Shown piece by piece: positions 32,461 to 43,225 of a stretch of 64,000 nucleotides of DNA (its first letter is position 1; every line of letters begins with the position of its first letter). The notes under the pieces are model-generated. The model did not search any database. It was given only the letters and a program-made list of their open reading frames with translations, and was not told the DNA's origin. Position numbers and translations under genes: made by a program. Where the stretch lies: positions 26,016-90,015 of the forward strand of contig JBFWOJ010000014.1 in assembly GCA_050250575.1 (NCBI GenBank). The letters run 5' to 3'. Origin of the DNA: SHVO01 sp050250575 (lineage in GTDB: Bacteria; Pseudomonadota; Alphaproteobacteria; Rhodospirillales; Rhodospirillaceae).

Positions 32461-33330
32461 TTACGGCTTCGCGCCGAACAGCGGGAGTTGACGCGGATAC
32501 TCCACCGTCTTCACCATCTCCTTGATCCGCTGCCAGATCGCAGCGTTGGGCGCGCAGAGGATGCCCATCTGGCCGCCGACGGTGGGATTGTAGCGCTCGC
32601 CGGACAGCAGCCGGTTATACCCACCCGCCTCTTCATGGATGAGCAGTCCGGCGGCGTGATCCCATGGTTTCAGCCTGCGGTACGCCAGGACCTGCGAGCG
32701 CCCTTCCGCCAAAGCCCAATAGTCATGCGCGGCACTGCCAAGGCGGATATTCCGGGCAAACTTGCCGCGCAGAATCCCGAGGTCCTTGTTGTGCATCGCG
32801 GCCACCATCTGCTTGAGGTCATCGCCGCCGGGCGGGATGCGCACGCGCTGGTGTTCCGGCTCGTGACCGCGCTGCACGGGCGGCGTACGCCAGGCCCCCT
32901 TCCCTGTCACGGCCCAGAGCGTGCGCCCTTCGAGGGGCTCGTAGATCCATCCCGCCCTGGTCTCGCCGTCGTGCACCAGGGCCACGATCACGGCGAAGGC
33001 GGCGACCCCGTTCACAAAGTTGGCGGTGCCGTCGATGGGATCGATGATCCACACCGGATCCTTGCCCTGAAGCAGGTCGAACAAGGTCGGGTCGGCAAAC
33101 GCCGCCTCCTCGCCGATGACGCGCGAGCCTTCGATCAACGCGTTGAGGCGCGGTCCCAGCGTGCGCTCGCTTTCCTCGTCGGCGATGGTGACCACGTCGC
33201 CGGGATAGGTCTTCGACTTGATCTGATGGGCGGCGAGCTGGCGGAACCGGGGCACGATCACCGCATCGGCGACGTCGCGCATGGCCTCGATCACGCCGTG
33301 GACCAGATCGCGCGCGCCGAAATCGCTCAT
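32461..33330 (-). CDS. Inositol monophosphatase family phosphatase
   Basis: A 289-residue Mg-dependent phosphatase. The start MSDFGARDLVHGVIEAM at 33330 is preferred. Metal-binding motifs are VIGEEAAF (Glu), WIIDPIDGTANFVNG (the family signature DPIDGT) and KPWDHAAGLLIHEEAGG near the C-terminus (WDHAAG). Could act on inositol phosphate, histidinol phosphate or fructose-1,6-bisphosphate; the sequence alone does not say. It follows hflX on the same strand with a 64-base gap. Confidence 0.9.
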   Translation of the reverse strand: MSDFGARDLVHGVIEAMRDVADAVIVPRFRQLAAHQIKSKTYPGDVVTIADEESERTLGPRLNALIEGSRVIGEEAAFADPTLFDLLQGKDPVWIIDPIDGTANFVNGVAAFAVIVALVHDGETRAGWIYEPLEGRTLWAVTGKGAWRTPPVQRGHEPEHQRVRIPPGGDDLKQMVAAMHNKDLGILRGKFARNIRLGSAAHDYWALAEGRSQVLAYRRLKPWDHAAGLLIHEEAGGYNRLLSGERYNPTVGGQMGILCAPNAAIWQRIKEMVKTVEYPRQLPLFGAKP

Positions 33331-33394
33331 CCGGCCGCCCGGTCCGCGCCGCGCCCGCAAGGTTCAAATCCGACGCCGCGCGGGCTCACCGCGT

Positions 33395-34738
33395 TCATGC
33401 GCCGCGAGGGACTTCAACGTCGCCCCCGCCCGGCAGCAAGCCGCGTTTCTTGAGGCGTGCGAGGTCGGCATCGTCGAGAAGCACCTCGAGGCGCGCCTGC
33501 ACGTCGTCGTCGGACCTGCGCAGAACTTCGCCGCGGCGGTAGAGCCAGGCCAGGGTCTCCCCGTCTTCCAGGGGAATCACCACGCTCGTGGGGCGGCGCT
33601 TTTGGGTGAGCGCACGCTCGATCCTTGCCAGCAGAACGCCGGTGCCTTCGCCGTTGAGCGCGGACATCGCGATCTGAGAGGGGTTACGCGCGACCTGCGC
33701 CTCGACGGCTTGTGCGGCGACCTCATCGAGAAGGTCCATCTTATTGAGCGCTTCTATCAGCGGCCGGCGCTCCTTCGGATCGTCGCTATGGACGTCGATG
33801 CCGAGCTGCTGGAGCACGTCCTCGACGTCGCGCAACTGCGCCTCGCTCTCGGGATGGGCAATGTCGCGGACATGGACGATGACGTCGGCTTCCAGAACCT
33901 CTTCGAGGGTGGCGCGGAACGCGGCGACCAACTCATGCGGCAGGTCTGAGACGAAGCCGACGGTATCGGACAGGATGACGGTGCGCCCCGACGGCAAACG
34001 CAGTTGGCGCATGGTCGGGTCGAGCGTCGCGAACAACTGATCCATGGCGACGACCGACGCGTCGGTCAGCGTGTTGAACAGGGTCGACTTGCCGGCGTTG
34101 GTGTAGCCGACCAGAGCGACGATCGGATAAGGCACGCGGCGGCGCGCCTCGCGGTGCAGGCTGCGGGTGCGGGTGACGGTCTCGAGCTCTTTTTTCAGGC
34201 GCGAGATGCGGTCGCCGATCAGGCGGCGGTCGATTTCGATCTGGGTTTCACCGGGCCCGCCGAGGAAGCCGAAGCCCCCGCGCTGGCGCTCGAGGTGGGT
34301 CCAGCTCCGCACCAGGCGGCTCTTCTGGTAGGTGAGATGGGCAAGCTCCACCTGAAGCTGGCCTTCCCGCGTGCGCGCGCGCTCGCCGAAGATCTCCAGG
34401 ATCAGCCCGGTGCGATCGATGACCTTGGCGTTCCATGCCCTCTCGAGATTGCGCTGCTGGCCGGGCGAAAGGTGTCCATCGACGATCACCAGTTCGCCGC
34501 CCATGTCCTTGATGCCGTCGGCAAGGCGCTTCACGGTGCCGTCCCCGAGATACGTCGCAGGGTTCGGCTTGACGACGTTCACCACTTCGGCGTGGAGGAC
34601 GTCGAGATTGATGGCGGCCGCGAGGCCGCGCGCTTCATCGAGGCGCGAGCGTTCGCCATATTCATCTTCCCTGCTCCGTGTCTTGAGGCGCGGATGGACG
34701 ATGACGGTGCGCGTGGCAGTCTTACGGGTTTCGTACAA
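33395..34738 (-). CDS. hflX: Ribosome-associated GTPase HflX
   Basis: A 447-residue GTPase that splits stalled or heat-stressed ribosomes. The N-terminal HflX domain (about 25-190) has VKPNPATYLGDGTVKRLAD and GLILEIFGERARTREGQLQVELA, with the linker FGFLGGPGETQIEIDRRLI. The G domain has G1 GYTNAGKS, G2 around TLDPTMRQ, G3 DTVGFVSDLP and G4 NKMD. A TTG start (34738) without a strong ribosome site lies 33 bases after hfq, the usual partner. A C-terminal extension (about 380-447) carries DGETLAWLYRRGEVLRR. Confidence 0.95.
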   Translation of the reverse strand: MYETRKTATRTVIVHPRLKTRSREDEYGERSRLDEARGLAAAINLDVLHAEVVNVVKPNPATYLGDGTVKRLADGIKDMGGELVIVDGHLSPGQQRNLERAWNAKVIDRTGLILEIFGERARTREGQLQVELAHLTYQKSRLVRSWTHLERQRGGFGFLGGPGETQIEIDRRLIGDRISRLKKELETVTRTRSLHREARRRVPYPIVALVGYTNAGKSTLFNTLTDASVVAMDQLFATLDPTMRQLRLPSGRTVILSDTVGFVSDLPHELVAAFRATLEEVLEADVIVHVRDIAHPESEAQLRDVEDVLQQLGIDVHSDDPKERRPLIEALNKMDLLDEVAAQAVEAQVARNPSQIAMSALNGEGTGVLLARIERALTQKRRPTSVVIPLEDGETLAWLYRRGEVLRRSDDDVQARLEVLLDDADLARLKKRGLLPGGGDVEVPRGA

Positions 34739-34771
34739 TAACCGTGGTCGCGGACGGTGCGCCGGAAAGGG

Positions 34772-35038
34772 CTAGTGGGCGCCCTCTCCTGAACCCGCCG
34801 CCTCCTCTTTTGGCTCGAACAACTGCACGGGAGCCGACGGCATGACCGTCGATATGGCGTGCTTGTAGACGAGCTGGGTGTGGCCGTCGCGGCGCAAAAG
34901 CATCGAGAAATTGTCGAACCAGGTCACAATTCCCTGCAGCTTGACGCCGTTTACCAAAAAGACGGTCACCGGGGTTTTGTTCTTGCGGATCGCATTGAGG
35001 AAAACGTCTTGAACGTTCTGTGCCTTTTCGTTGGCCAT
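34772..35038 (-). CDS. hfq: RNA chaperone Hfq
   Basis: An 88-residue Sm-like protein that pairs small RNAs with mRNAs. The start MANEKAQNVQDVFLNAIRKNK is the standard one. Sm1 is TPVTVFLVNGVKLQGIVTWFDNFSMLL and Sm2 YKHAISTVMP, with the usual conserved Gln near the N-terminus (NVQD). The short Glu-rich tail (PKEEAAGSGEGAH) is normal. It heads the hfq-hflX unit and stands downstream of the ntr genes, as in other alphaproteobacteria. Confidence 0.97.
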   Translation of the reverse strand: MANEKAQNVQDVFLNAIRKNKTPVTVFLVNGVKLQGIVTWFDNFSMLLRRDGHTQLVYKHAISTVMPSAPVQLFEPKEEAAGSGEGAH

Positions 35039-35116
35039 TGGAGTCTGCACCCTGTCGCTATTTTGTTGTTATCGTTACGGTTCTCGACTCATGGGGCAGT
35101 CCCGCAGGAATAAATG

Positions 35117-35166
35117 AGCCGCGATCGGGTGCAAAAACCGGTATCCCCTTTTTGCTGATCGCGGCT
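35117..35166 (-). terminator. Long imperfect hairpin between the HAD gene and hfq
   Basis: AGCCGCGATC (35117-35126) pairs with GATCGCGGCT (35157-35166), and inside it GCAAAAA (35131-35137) pairs with TTTTTGC (35149-35155). On the minus strand it would follow the HAD phosphatase and precede hfq. It may be a terminator for the ntrX-dat-HAD side or part of the hfq leader. Confidence 0.45.
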
Positions 35167-35239
35167 GGCGGGTACCCGCATCAATGGCGACACTAGAATT
35201 TTTCAAGGAAACCGGTCAACCCGGGTCGTCCCGCCGGGA

Positions 35240-35908
35240 TCAGGCGAGATGGCCCCGAATCAGGTCCGCGAGCGCGGCGCAGTCCTTCACATATGCGTGG
35301 GCGCGCTCCGTAACACATCCATCCAAAGGAGCGGGGCCGACGATAATGGTGGTGCATCCCGCCGCCCGGCCGCAGGTCACATCTATGGGCGCATCGCCCA
35401 CGAACCAGACGTCGGGTCCGGCCGGGATGTTCCCTGTGGATAACGCGAGGTGGACCGGCGCCGGATCGGGTTTGTCGCGCGGCGCGTCCTGCGCGCCGAC
35501 GACCTTCCTGAAATACCGCCCCCAGCCAAGATGCTCGGCCTCGGCGCGAAGATACCGGCCGGTCTTATTGCTGACGACGCCGAGGTAGAGACCGGCGGAT
35601 GCGGAGAGGACATCCTCGGCGCACGGCAGGCTCTGCAGCATCTCGAGATGAACGTCACCGAAGGCCTTGTAGTAGATGTCGCGCGCCTGCTCCCAGCGCT
35701 CGCCGTAAATGCCCGGAAACGTATCCCTCAAGGAGCCGGCGACGCGGGCGCGGATCTCCGCATCGCTCCATGGCGACAGGCCCATGGCCTCGAGCGTGAT
35801 GTTGGTGGCCTTGCCGATGCACGGCCATGTATCGACCAGGGTATTGTCCCAATCGAAGAGTATCGCCCGCGGGCGGGGCAAGAACGATGCCCGCGCCGCT
35901 TCAGACAT
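35240..35908 (-). CDS. HAD-superfamily phosphatase (phosphoglycolate phosphatase-like)
   Basis: A 222-residue hydrolase. Motif I is LFDWDNTLVDTW (nucleophile Asp and second Asp), motif II VVSNKTG, motif III Lys in KPDPAPVHLAL, and motif IV VGDAPIDVTCGRAAGC. The helical cap between motifs I and II is of the C1 type. Start codon overlaps the aminotransferase's end by 8 bases. Substrate unknown; a house-cleaning role or link to the adjacent D-amino acid aminotransferase is possible. Confidence 0.88.
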   Translation of the reverse strand: MSEAARASFLPRPRAILFDWDNTLVDTWPCIGKATNITLEAMGLSPWSDAEIRARVAGSLRDTFPGIYGERWEQARDIYYKAFGDVHLEMLQSLPCAEDVLSASAGLYLGVVSNKTGRYLRAEAEHLGWGRYFRKVVGAQDAPRDKPDPAPVHLALSTGNIPAGPDVWFVGDAPIDVTCGRAAGCTTIIVGPAPLDGCVTERAHAYVKDCAALADLIRGHLA

Positions 35909-36779
35909 TCCACGCCGTCGCCGGGTCGAGCGTGTCCATGTAACTGCGATAACGTTTGCGCAGGTCCAGCGAGATCAGGCCCGCGGCGCCGTTGGCGACG
36001 ATATGGTCGTCGATCTGCGTCACGGGCATGACGAAGGTCGTCGTACCGGTGAGAAAGACTTCCTTCGCGTTCTTGGCTTCGTCGAGGGTGAAAGGCCGCT
36101 CGGCCACCTTGTAGCCGGCATCCTTGGCGATCCTGATCACGGTGGATCGCGTGATCCCGCCAAGAATGGCGTTGCCGGTCGGATGGGTGACGAGGGTCTT
36201 GTCGGCGGTGATGATCCAGGCATTGGAGGCACTGGCCTCGGTGACCACGCCGTCGTCCTTCACCAGGATCGCCTCGTAGGCCTTCTGTTCGGCGGCGCTC
36301 TGGCGGGCCATCGCATTGGCCAGCAGCCCGACGCTCTTGATGTCCCGACGCTCCCAGCGAATGTCGCGCGCCGTGATGACCTTGGCGCCCTGCTCGGCCA
36401 TGGCGTCCGAGGAGCCGGGGAAGGCCTTCGCGGTGACGACGACGCTGGGTTTGACGTGCGCGGCAGGGAACGTATGGGCGCGCGGCGCGACGCCGCGGTT
36501 CACCTGGATGTAAACGATGCCGGTCCGAAAGCGATTGCGCTGCACGACCTCGCGCACGATGACGGTGAGCGCGGCGGCACTCATCGGCATCTTCATGCGC
36601 AGCTCCTCGAGCGAGCGCTTCAGGCGCACCATATGCGGACCGTAGTCGACGGGGATCCCGTTCCAGACCGACACGACTTCGTAAACGCCGTCGGCGAATT
36701 GATAACCGCGGTCTTCGATATGCACGGTAGCGTCACGATGCGGCAGGTACATGCCGTTGACGTAGGCGATGTGGGACAT
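35901..36779 (-). CDS. dat: D-amino acid aminotransferase (fold-type IV PLP enzyme)
   Basis: A 292-residue enzyme interconverting D-Ala/D-Glu and keto acids, feeding peptidoglycan. Fold-type IV features are NGMYLPHRDATVHIEDRGYQFADGVYEVV, the PLP Lys of DIKSVGLLANAMAR, EASASNAWII and GITRSTVI. The ATG at 36779 is the first in frame. It could also be annotated ilvE-like, but the overall opening favours Dat. Located between ntrX and hfq with the HAD gene, a place where alphaproteobacteria often carry dat. Confidence 0.88.
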   Translation of the reverse strand: MSHIAYVNGMYLPHRDATVHIEDRGYQFADGVYEVVSVWNGIPVDYGPHMVRLKRSLEELRMKMPMSAAALTVIVREVVQRNRFRTGIVYIQVNRGVAPRAHTFPAAHVKPSVVVTAKAFPGSSDAMAEQGAKVITARDIRWERRDIKSVGLLANAMARQSAAEQKAYEAILVKDDGVVTEASASNAWIITADKTLVTHPTGNAILGGITRSTVIRIAKDAGYKVAERPFTLDEAKNAKEVFLTGTTTFVMPVTQIDDHIVANGAAGLISLDLRKRYRSYMDTLDPATAWNV

Positions 36780-36874
36780 GTGAGAGAGCTCTTATCTCGG
36801 TTTCGAATTATTCCGTCATGCCATTCGCGCGGCCGTCAGGGCGCGAGGATCGGCGATCCCCGGCCCTTCCCAGG

Positions 36875-38368
36875 TCACGATGCCTGGACCGGCCGCTTCA
36901 GCGGCAACGGCCGCAGGGCCGTCTCTACGGGCTCGCTCCGCACCTCCCTGAGGGGAGGCGCCTGTTCGCGCCGGCGGGCGTCGGTGTTGACGCCGAGGGA
37001 TTTCAGCTTGCGGTGCAGGGCCGAGCGCTCCATGCCGACGAAATCGGCGGTGCGCGAGATATTGCCGCCGTAACGGATCACCTGCGCCATCAGATATTCG
37101 CGTTCGAACATTTCGCGCGCCTCGCGCAGGGGCAGCGTCATGATCTCATCGGAACGCTGCAATTTCAGCATCTGCGGCGTCTCGCTGCCGATCTCGGGCG
37201 GCAGCATGTCGGCGCGGATGGGATCGGAGACGCCGCCCGGAGCGAGGATCAGGAGCCAATTTATCGCGTTGCGAAGCTGGCGCACGTTGCCGGGCCAAGG
37301 ATAAGCCTGCAACGCGGTGATGGCGTCCTCGCCCAAGACGCGGCGCGGCAGGCCTTCCGCGGCCGCGGCGCGCTCCATGAGGTAGCGGGCGAGCTCGGGG
37401 ATGTCTTCCCGGCGATCGGTCAGCGACGGCACCTGCACCGGAACGACGCTGAGACGGTAGAACAGCTCCTCGCGGAACAGTCCCTTTTTCACCTCGGCGC
37501 GCAGATCGCGGTTGGTCGTGGCGATGACGCGCACATCCACTTCGACCGGCCCGTGCGCATTGATGCGCTCGACCTTCTGATCCTGAAGGATGCGGATGAT
37601 GCTGCTCTGGCTCGCCAGCGGCATATCGCCGACCTCGTCGAGGAGCAGGGTCCCGCCGTCGGCGCGCTCGAGCAAGCCGGTCGAATCCTCACCCTGCGCC
37701 TTGGCCCCGCCGAACAACATTTCCGCCAGGCGATCGGGGTGAAGCGAGGCGCAGTTCACGACCACGAACGGACCCTTGGCCCGGGACGAATGGAGGTGGA
37801 TCTGGCGCGCGACGATTTCCTTGCCCGATCCCGCGGGGCCGGAGATGAGGACACGAGAGCCCGTCGGCCCGACGCGCTCGATGGTCCGGCGCAACGCGGC
37901 GATCGGCGGACAGGTGCCGATCAGCTGTTCCGGCGCCCCGGCGCGCGTGCGCAGCTCGAGGTTCTCGCGCTTGAGGCGCGCGGCCTCGATGGCGCGGCCG
38001 AGCACGAGCAGCAGGCGGTCCGCCTGGAACGGTTTTTCGATGAAGTCATAGGCGCCCTGCTTGATCGCCTCGACCGCGGTGGCAATCGTGCCATGGCCGG
38101 AGATCATCACCACCGGGACATAGGGGCGCATCGCCTTGATCGCCGCCAGCACCTGGAGGCCGTCGAGGCGGCTGCCTTCGAGCCAGATATCGAGGATCAC
38201 CGCGGAGGGGGCGCGCGCCTTGACCTGCTCCAGCGCCTGCTCGGCGGTCGCAGCCTCGCGTGTGCTGTAGCCCTCGTCCTGCAGGATGCCGCCGACCATG
38301 AGGCGGATGTCGGCTTCGTCGTCGACGATAAGGATGTCAGGCGCACTCGGCACTGAAACGTGAGTCAT
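36875..38368 (-). CDS. ntrX: Nitrogen regulation response regulator NtrX
   Basis: A 497-residue response regulator. The start MTHVSVPSAPDILIVDDEAD at 38368 follows AGGGGA nine bases upstream; the open frame beyond it is antisense to nothing useful and is not coding. The receiver (about 10-125) has phospho-Asp in ILDIWLEG and Lys in EKPF. The AAA+ domain has Walker A GPAGSGKE and Walker B GGTLLLDEVGDM, but the sigma-54-contacting GAFTGA loop is missing (AEMLFGGAKAQGEDSTGLL), as known for NtrX. The Fis-type helix-turn-helix is near the end (ISRTADFVGMERSALHRKLK). Confidence 0.95.
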   Translation of the reverse strand: MTHVSVPSAPDILIVDDEADIRLMVGGILQDEGYSTREAATAEQALEQVKARAPSAVILDIWLEGSRLDGLQVLAAIKAMRPYVPVVMISGHGTIATAVEAIKQGAYDFIEKPFQADRLLLVLGRAIEAARLKRENLELRTRAGAPEQLIGTCPPIAALRRTIERVGPTGSRVLISGPAGSGKEIVARQIHLHSSRAKGPFVVVNCASLHPDRLAEMLFGGAKAQGEDSTGLLERADGGTLLLDEVGDMPLASQSSIIRILQDQKVERINAHGPVEVDVRVIATTNRDLRAEVKKGLFREELFYRLSVVPVQVPSLTDRREDIPELARYLMERAAAAEGLPRRVLGEDAITALQAYPWPGNVRQLRNAINWLLILAPGGVSDPIRADMLPPEIGSETPQMLKLQRSDEIMTLPLREAREMFEREYLMAQVIRYGGNISRTADFVGMERSALHRKLKSLGVNTDARRREQAPPLREVRSEPVETALRPLPLKRPVQAS

Positions 38369-38373
38369 ATGTG

Positions 38374-40659
38374 TTATTCCCCTGCAAGAGCCACCGGGCC
38401 GCGCGCAGGAGCGGCGGACCTTGGCTCGGTCTTCAGAGTGGCTGGAAAATGTAGCGTAACTTGGGCACCGGAGCCTTCGGCCGCATCCTTCAACGAAATG
38501 CGTCCGCCATGCTCCTCGAGAATCTTGCGGACGATGGCAAGGCCAAGACCCGTCCCCTTGGCGCGCGTCGTGACATAAGGCTCGGTCAGGCGCGCCCGCT
38601 CGGCTTCCGGCAGACCGACGCCGTTGTCGGCGACGGTGACGGCGATCTCGTGCTCGTCCTCGGCAAGACCGACCGTCACACGACCTTCGCCGTCGGGCAG
38701 CCCCTTGCCGGCAATGCGCGCCTCGACCGCTTCGACGGCGTTCTTGAGCACGTTGGTGAGCGCCTGGCCCACCTGGCGGGCGTCGCAACTCAGCCAGCAG
38801 TCGCGCGCGATGCGGTTGGTGAAGACGATGCGCGGATAGGCGGTGCGCTGCAGCATCAAGGCTTCGCGCACGACCTGGGAAAGATCGGCCGGCCGCATGA
38901 CGGCCGCGGGCATGCGCGCGAAGGAGGAAAATTCATCCACCATCTGCCCGATGTCGCCGACGTGACGAATGATCGTATCGGTGCATTGGGCGAAGAGGTC
39001 GGTATCGTCCTTTATCTTGCCGGCGTATTTGCGCTTGAGCCGTTCGGCCGAAAGCTGGATCGGCGTGAGAGGATTCTTGATCTCGTGGGCGATGCGGCGC
39101 GCGACGTCGGCCCACGCCGCCTTGCGCTGCGCGGCCTGAAGCGCGGTGATGTCGTCGAAGGTCGCAATATAACCGACGTCGGCGTCATCGCCCTGCTCCG
39201 CCGAAACGCGGACGAGGAAGGTCTTCATGGAGCCGTCGACCGACATTTCCACTTCCCGCTGGATGACGTCGCCCCGGGCCTGCCGCAGCTCGTCGAGCAG
39301 CGCGCCGAAGGCCGGAACCGCCTTCGAAAGAGGGGTGCCGATCATCGCCGCGAGGTCGGCGCCCAGAAGCCCGGACGCGGAGCTGTTGGGAAGCGTGATC
39401 TTCCCGGCGCGGTCCAGTCCGATCACGCCGGCGCTGACGCCCTCGAGAACGGTTTCCGTGAACCGCCTGCGGGCGTCGAGCTGCGCGTTGGTGTCCTGCA
39501 GCGCCGTCTGCTGCTCGGCGAGGCGCTTGGTCATGCGGTTGAAGGCGCGGCTGAGATAGGCCATCTCGTCGTCGCCCGTGTTCTCGCTGACGCGCACCGA
39601 CAGATCGCCGCCGCGCACGCTCTCGGCCGCGTTGATGAGCTCGATCACGGGTTTGGCGAGACGCGTGGCGAGCTGAAGCCCGAACCAAACCGAGACCATG
39701 AGCAGAAGCAGCGCCACCATCCCGAAGAGGAGCGTAAAGGTGAGCTGCAAGTCCAGGCGCTCGCCCTCAAGGCGGAGATACTCCGAGACCGCCTCCTCCG
39801 TGCGGCTCAGGCGGTTGAGCACCTGCACGTCCACGTAGCGGCCGACCTGGAGGTACATGGTCGGGAATGGGGCCAGCTTCACGAGGGCGCGGACGCGGCG
39901 CGCATCCTCGCTGATGGCGAGGACGACGTCGCCGCGGTCGGCCGCGTCCAGGGAATCCTGCGTGATCGTCTCGCCCGAAAGCTCGAGCACGAAGGTATAG
40001 CCGCCCTTGGCGATCACCTGGCCGTCGGCGTTGAAGATGATCGCCTCGTCCAGGCCGCGGAACGTCAGCTGGGTCGAAAGGAACTGGTTCAGCCGCTCCT
40101 CGTTGCCGGCGAGCTGGAACCAGTTGCGGTTGACGTCGCCGGCCACCTGCAGCGCTTCTCCGCCGACGGCGCGCTGGTGCTCGCGGACGTAGGCCTTGGC
40201 GACCTCGGCGGATTCCTCGACCGCGGTCTTGACGCGATCGCCGAACCAATTCTGCACGCCGAAGGTGAAGAACACGGCGGCGAACATGGCGATCAGAAGC
40301 GTCGGCGTCATGGCGATGACGGCGAACAGCAGCACGAGGCGGATATGCAGGCGCGAGCCGGCGGTGCGCGCCCGGTGGGCGCTCCACAACTTCACCAAGC
40401 GCACGCCGACGAGGGCCGCGAGGCCGAGGACGATCAAGAGGTCGATGATGAGCAGGATCTGGGTCGCGGTCGCATTGGGCCCCTGCTCGCCCCACCCCCA
40501 GACCGCGACGAAGGTGGCCATGCCGGCGATCGCGGCGGCGGCGGTGAGGACGACGGCAAGGATCTCCGTCATCCGTCCCGGCACGAGGCGCGCAAACCGG
40601 CGCTGCACCATCGAAGGATGGGCGCCCGCGTCGCCGGCGATCGAGGCGTCAGCACTCAT
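38374..40659 (-). CDS. ntrY: Membrane sensor histidine kinase NtrY
   Basis: A 761-residue kinase of NtrX. N-terminal transmembrane helices at about 30-120 (AVVLTAAAAIAGMATFVAVWGW, LLIIDLLIVLGLAALVG, LLFAVIAMTPTLLIAMFAAVFF) and one near 310 enclose a large sensor domain. HAMP (about 335-385), a PAS domain (about 395-500), H-box RIAHEIKNPLTPIQLSAERLKRKY, N-box QALTNVLKNAVEAVEA and the G boxes DNGVGLP and GTGLGLAIVRK follow. Overlaps nothing; five bases separate it from ntrX. Confidence 0.95.
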   Translation of the reverse strand: MSADASIAGDAGAHPSMVQRRFARLVPGRMTEILAVVLTAAAAIAGMATFVAVWGWGEQGPNATATQILLIIDLLIVLGLAALVGVRLVKLWSAHRARTAGSRLHIRLVLLFAVIAMTPTLLIAMFAAVFFTFGVQNWFGDRVKTAVEESAEVAKAYVREHQRAVGGEALQVAGDVNRNWFQLAGNEERLNQFLSTQLTFRGLDEAIIFNADGQVIAKGGYTFVLELSGETITQDSLDAADRGDVVLAISEDARRVRALVKLAPFPTMYLQVGRYVDVQVLNRLSRTEEAVSEYLRLEGERLDLQLTFTLLFGMVALLLLMVSVWFGLQLATRLAKPVIELINAAESVRGGDLSVRVSENTGDDEMAYLSRAFNRMTKRLAEQQTALQDTNAQLDARRRFTETVLEGVSAGVIGLDRAGKITLPNSSASGLLGADLAAMIGTPLSKAVPAFGALLDELRQARGDVIQREVEMSVDGSMKTFLVRVSAEQGDDADVGYIATFDDITALQAAQRKAAWADVARRIAHEIKNPLTPIQLSAERLKRKYAGKIKDDTDLFAQCTDTIIRHVGDIGQMVDEFSSFARMPAAVMRPADLSQVVREALMLQRTAYPRIVFTNRIARDCWLSCDARQVGQALTNVLKNAVEAVEARIAGKGLPDGEGRVTVGLAEDEHEIAVTVADNGVGLPEAERARLTEPYVTTRAKGTGLGLAIVRKILEEHGGRISLKDAAEGSGAQVTLHFPATLKTEPRSAAPARGPVALAGE

Positions 40660-40665
40660 TCTGCG

Positions 40666-42105
<1,440 letters not shown>

Positions 42106-42109
42106 GCGG

Positions 42110-43225
42110 TCAGTCCTTCGCCACCGGCAACATGATCCGGAACACCGTGCGCGCGCGCTCGCTCTCGCATTCGACGATGCCGCCATGGTCGGCGATGATC
42201 TTCGCCACCAGAGCCAGGCCGAGGCCGCTGCCCTTCGGCTTGGTGGTCACGAACGGATCGAAAAGATAAGGCCGCAGGTCCTCGGGGATCCCGGGGCCGT
42301 TGTCCTGGACGGTGACCACCAGCGGCAGGTGGATGCGCTCGCGCGAGCTGTTCACCGAAATGCGCACGCCCGGGCGATAGGCCGTCGACAGCACGATCTC
42401 GGCGCCCTCCTTCGCGGAGACGGCCTCGGCCGCGTTCTTCACGAGATTGAGGAACACCTGCACGAGCTGGTCCTGATTGCCGTCCACCGACGGCAAGGAC
42501 GGATCGTAGCGCTCGAGGAATTTCACATGCCTGGCGAAGCCGTTCTCGGCGAGGCGCCGTACGCGCTCCAGCACGACGTGGATGTTGACCGGGCCGCGCT
42601 CGAGCGGGCGGTCGTCGGAGAACACCTCCATGCGATTGACCAGGGCGACGATGCGGTCGGCTTCGTCGCAAATCAGCTGCGTGAGCTTGCGATCTTCCTC
42701 GCCGGCGCCTTGGCCGAGCAGCTGCGCGGCGCCGCGAATCCCCGACAAAGGGTTCTTCACCTCATGCGCGAGCATGGAGGCCATCGCCGTCATCGAGCGC
42801 GCGGCGCTGCGATGCTCGAGCTGCTGACCGATCTTGAGCGCGCGGGTCTGCTCCTGCAGCGAAACCACGAGCCAGCCGGCGGTATCGACCATCGGCGCGA
42901 CATGCACCGACATGGTGCGAATGCCGGTCTTGGGCGTATCGAGAATGACGCCGTGCGCCGACATCGGCGCATCCGCCGCCCTCGCCTGGTCGACCAGCGC
43001 CAGCAGCGGGCCGGTGGGCGGAACGATATCCGCGAGCGCGCCGCCGGTAAGAATGCTCGCGCTGGCCTGGAAGAGCTGCTCGGCCGCGGCGTTCGCGTAT
43101 CTGATGGCCGTGGTTTCGTCGACCACGAGGGTCGCCGCAGGCAAGGCGCCGAGAATCGACTCTGCGTTGAGAGCGATGCCCTGGCACGCGGAATCTCGGC
43201 GCAGGAAGGCGACGGGGGACGACAT
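42110..43225 (-). CDS. ntrB: Nitrogen regulation sensor kinase/phosphatase NtrB
   Basis: A 371-residue soluble kinase of NtrC. The ATG at 43225 is set by its one-base overlap with the dusB stop (TGATG); a GTG one codon earlier is the alternative. PAS domain about 20-130. The H-box is MASMLAHEVKNPLSGIRGAAQLL, the N-box VFLNLVKNAAEAV, the G boxes DNGPGIP and GSGLGLALVAK. No membrane helix is seen, as expected for NtrB, which senses through PII. Confidence 0.95.
   Translation of the reverse strand: MSSPVAFLRRDSACQGIALNAESILGALPAATLVVDETTAIRYANAAAEQLFQASASILTGGALADIVPPTGPLLALVDQARAADAPMSAHGVILDTPKTGIRTMSVHVAPMVDTAGWLVVSLQEQTRALKIGQQLEHRSAARSMTAMASMLAHEVKNPLSGIRGAAQLLGQGAGEEDRKLTQLICDEADRIVALVNRMEVFSDDRPLERGPVNIHVVLERVRRLAENGFARHVKFLERYDPSLPSVDGNQDQLVQVFLNLVKNAAEAVSAKEGAEIVLSTAYRPGVRISVNSSRERIHLPLVVTVQDNGPGIPEDLRPYLFDPFVTTKPKGSGLGLALVAKIIADHGGIVECESERARTVFRIMLPVAKD

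Noticed and set aside
38369..38788. An in-frame N-terminal extension of NtrX
   Set aside because: The extension overlaps the ntrY 3' end in the wrong frame. The ribosome site and receiver start fit 38368.
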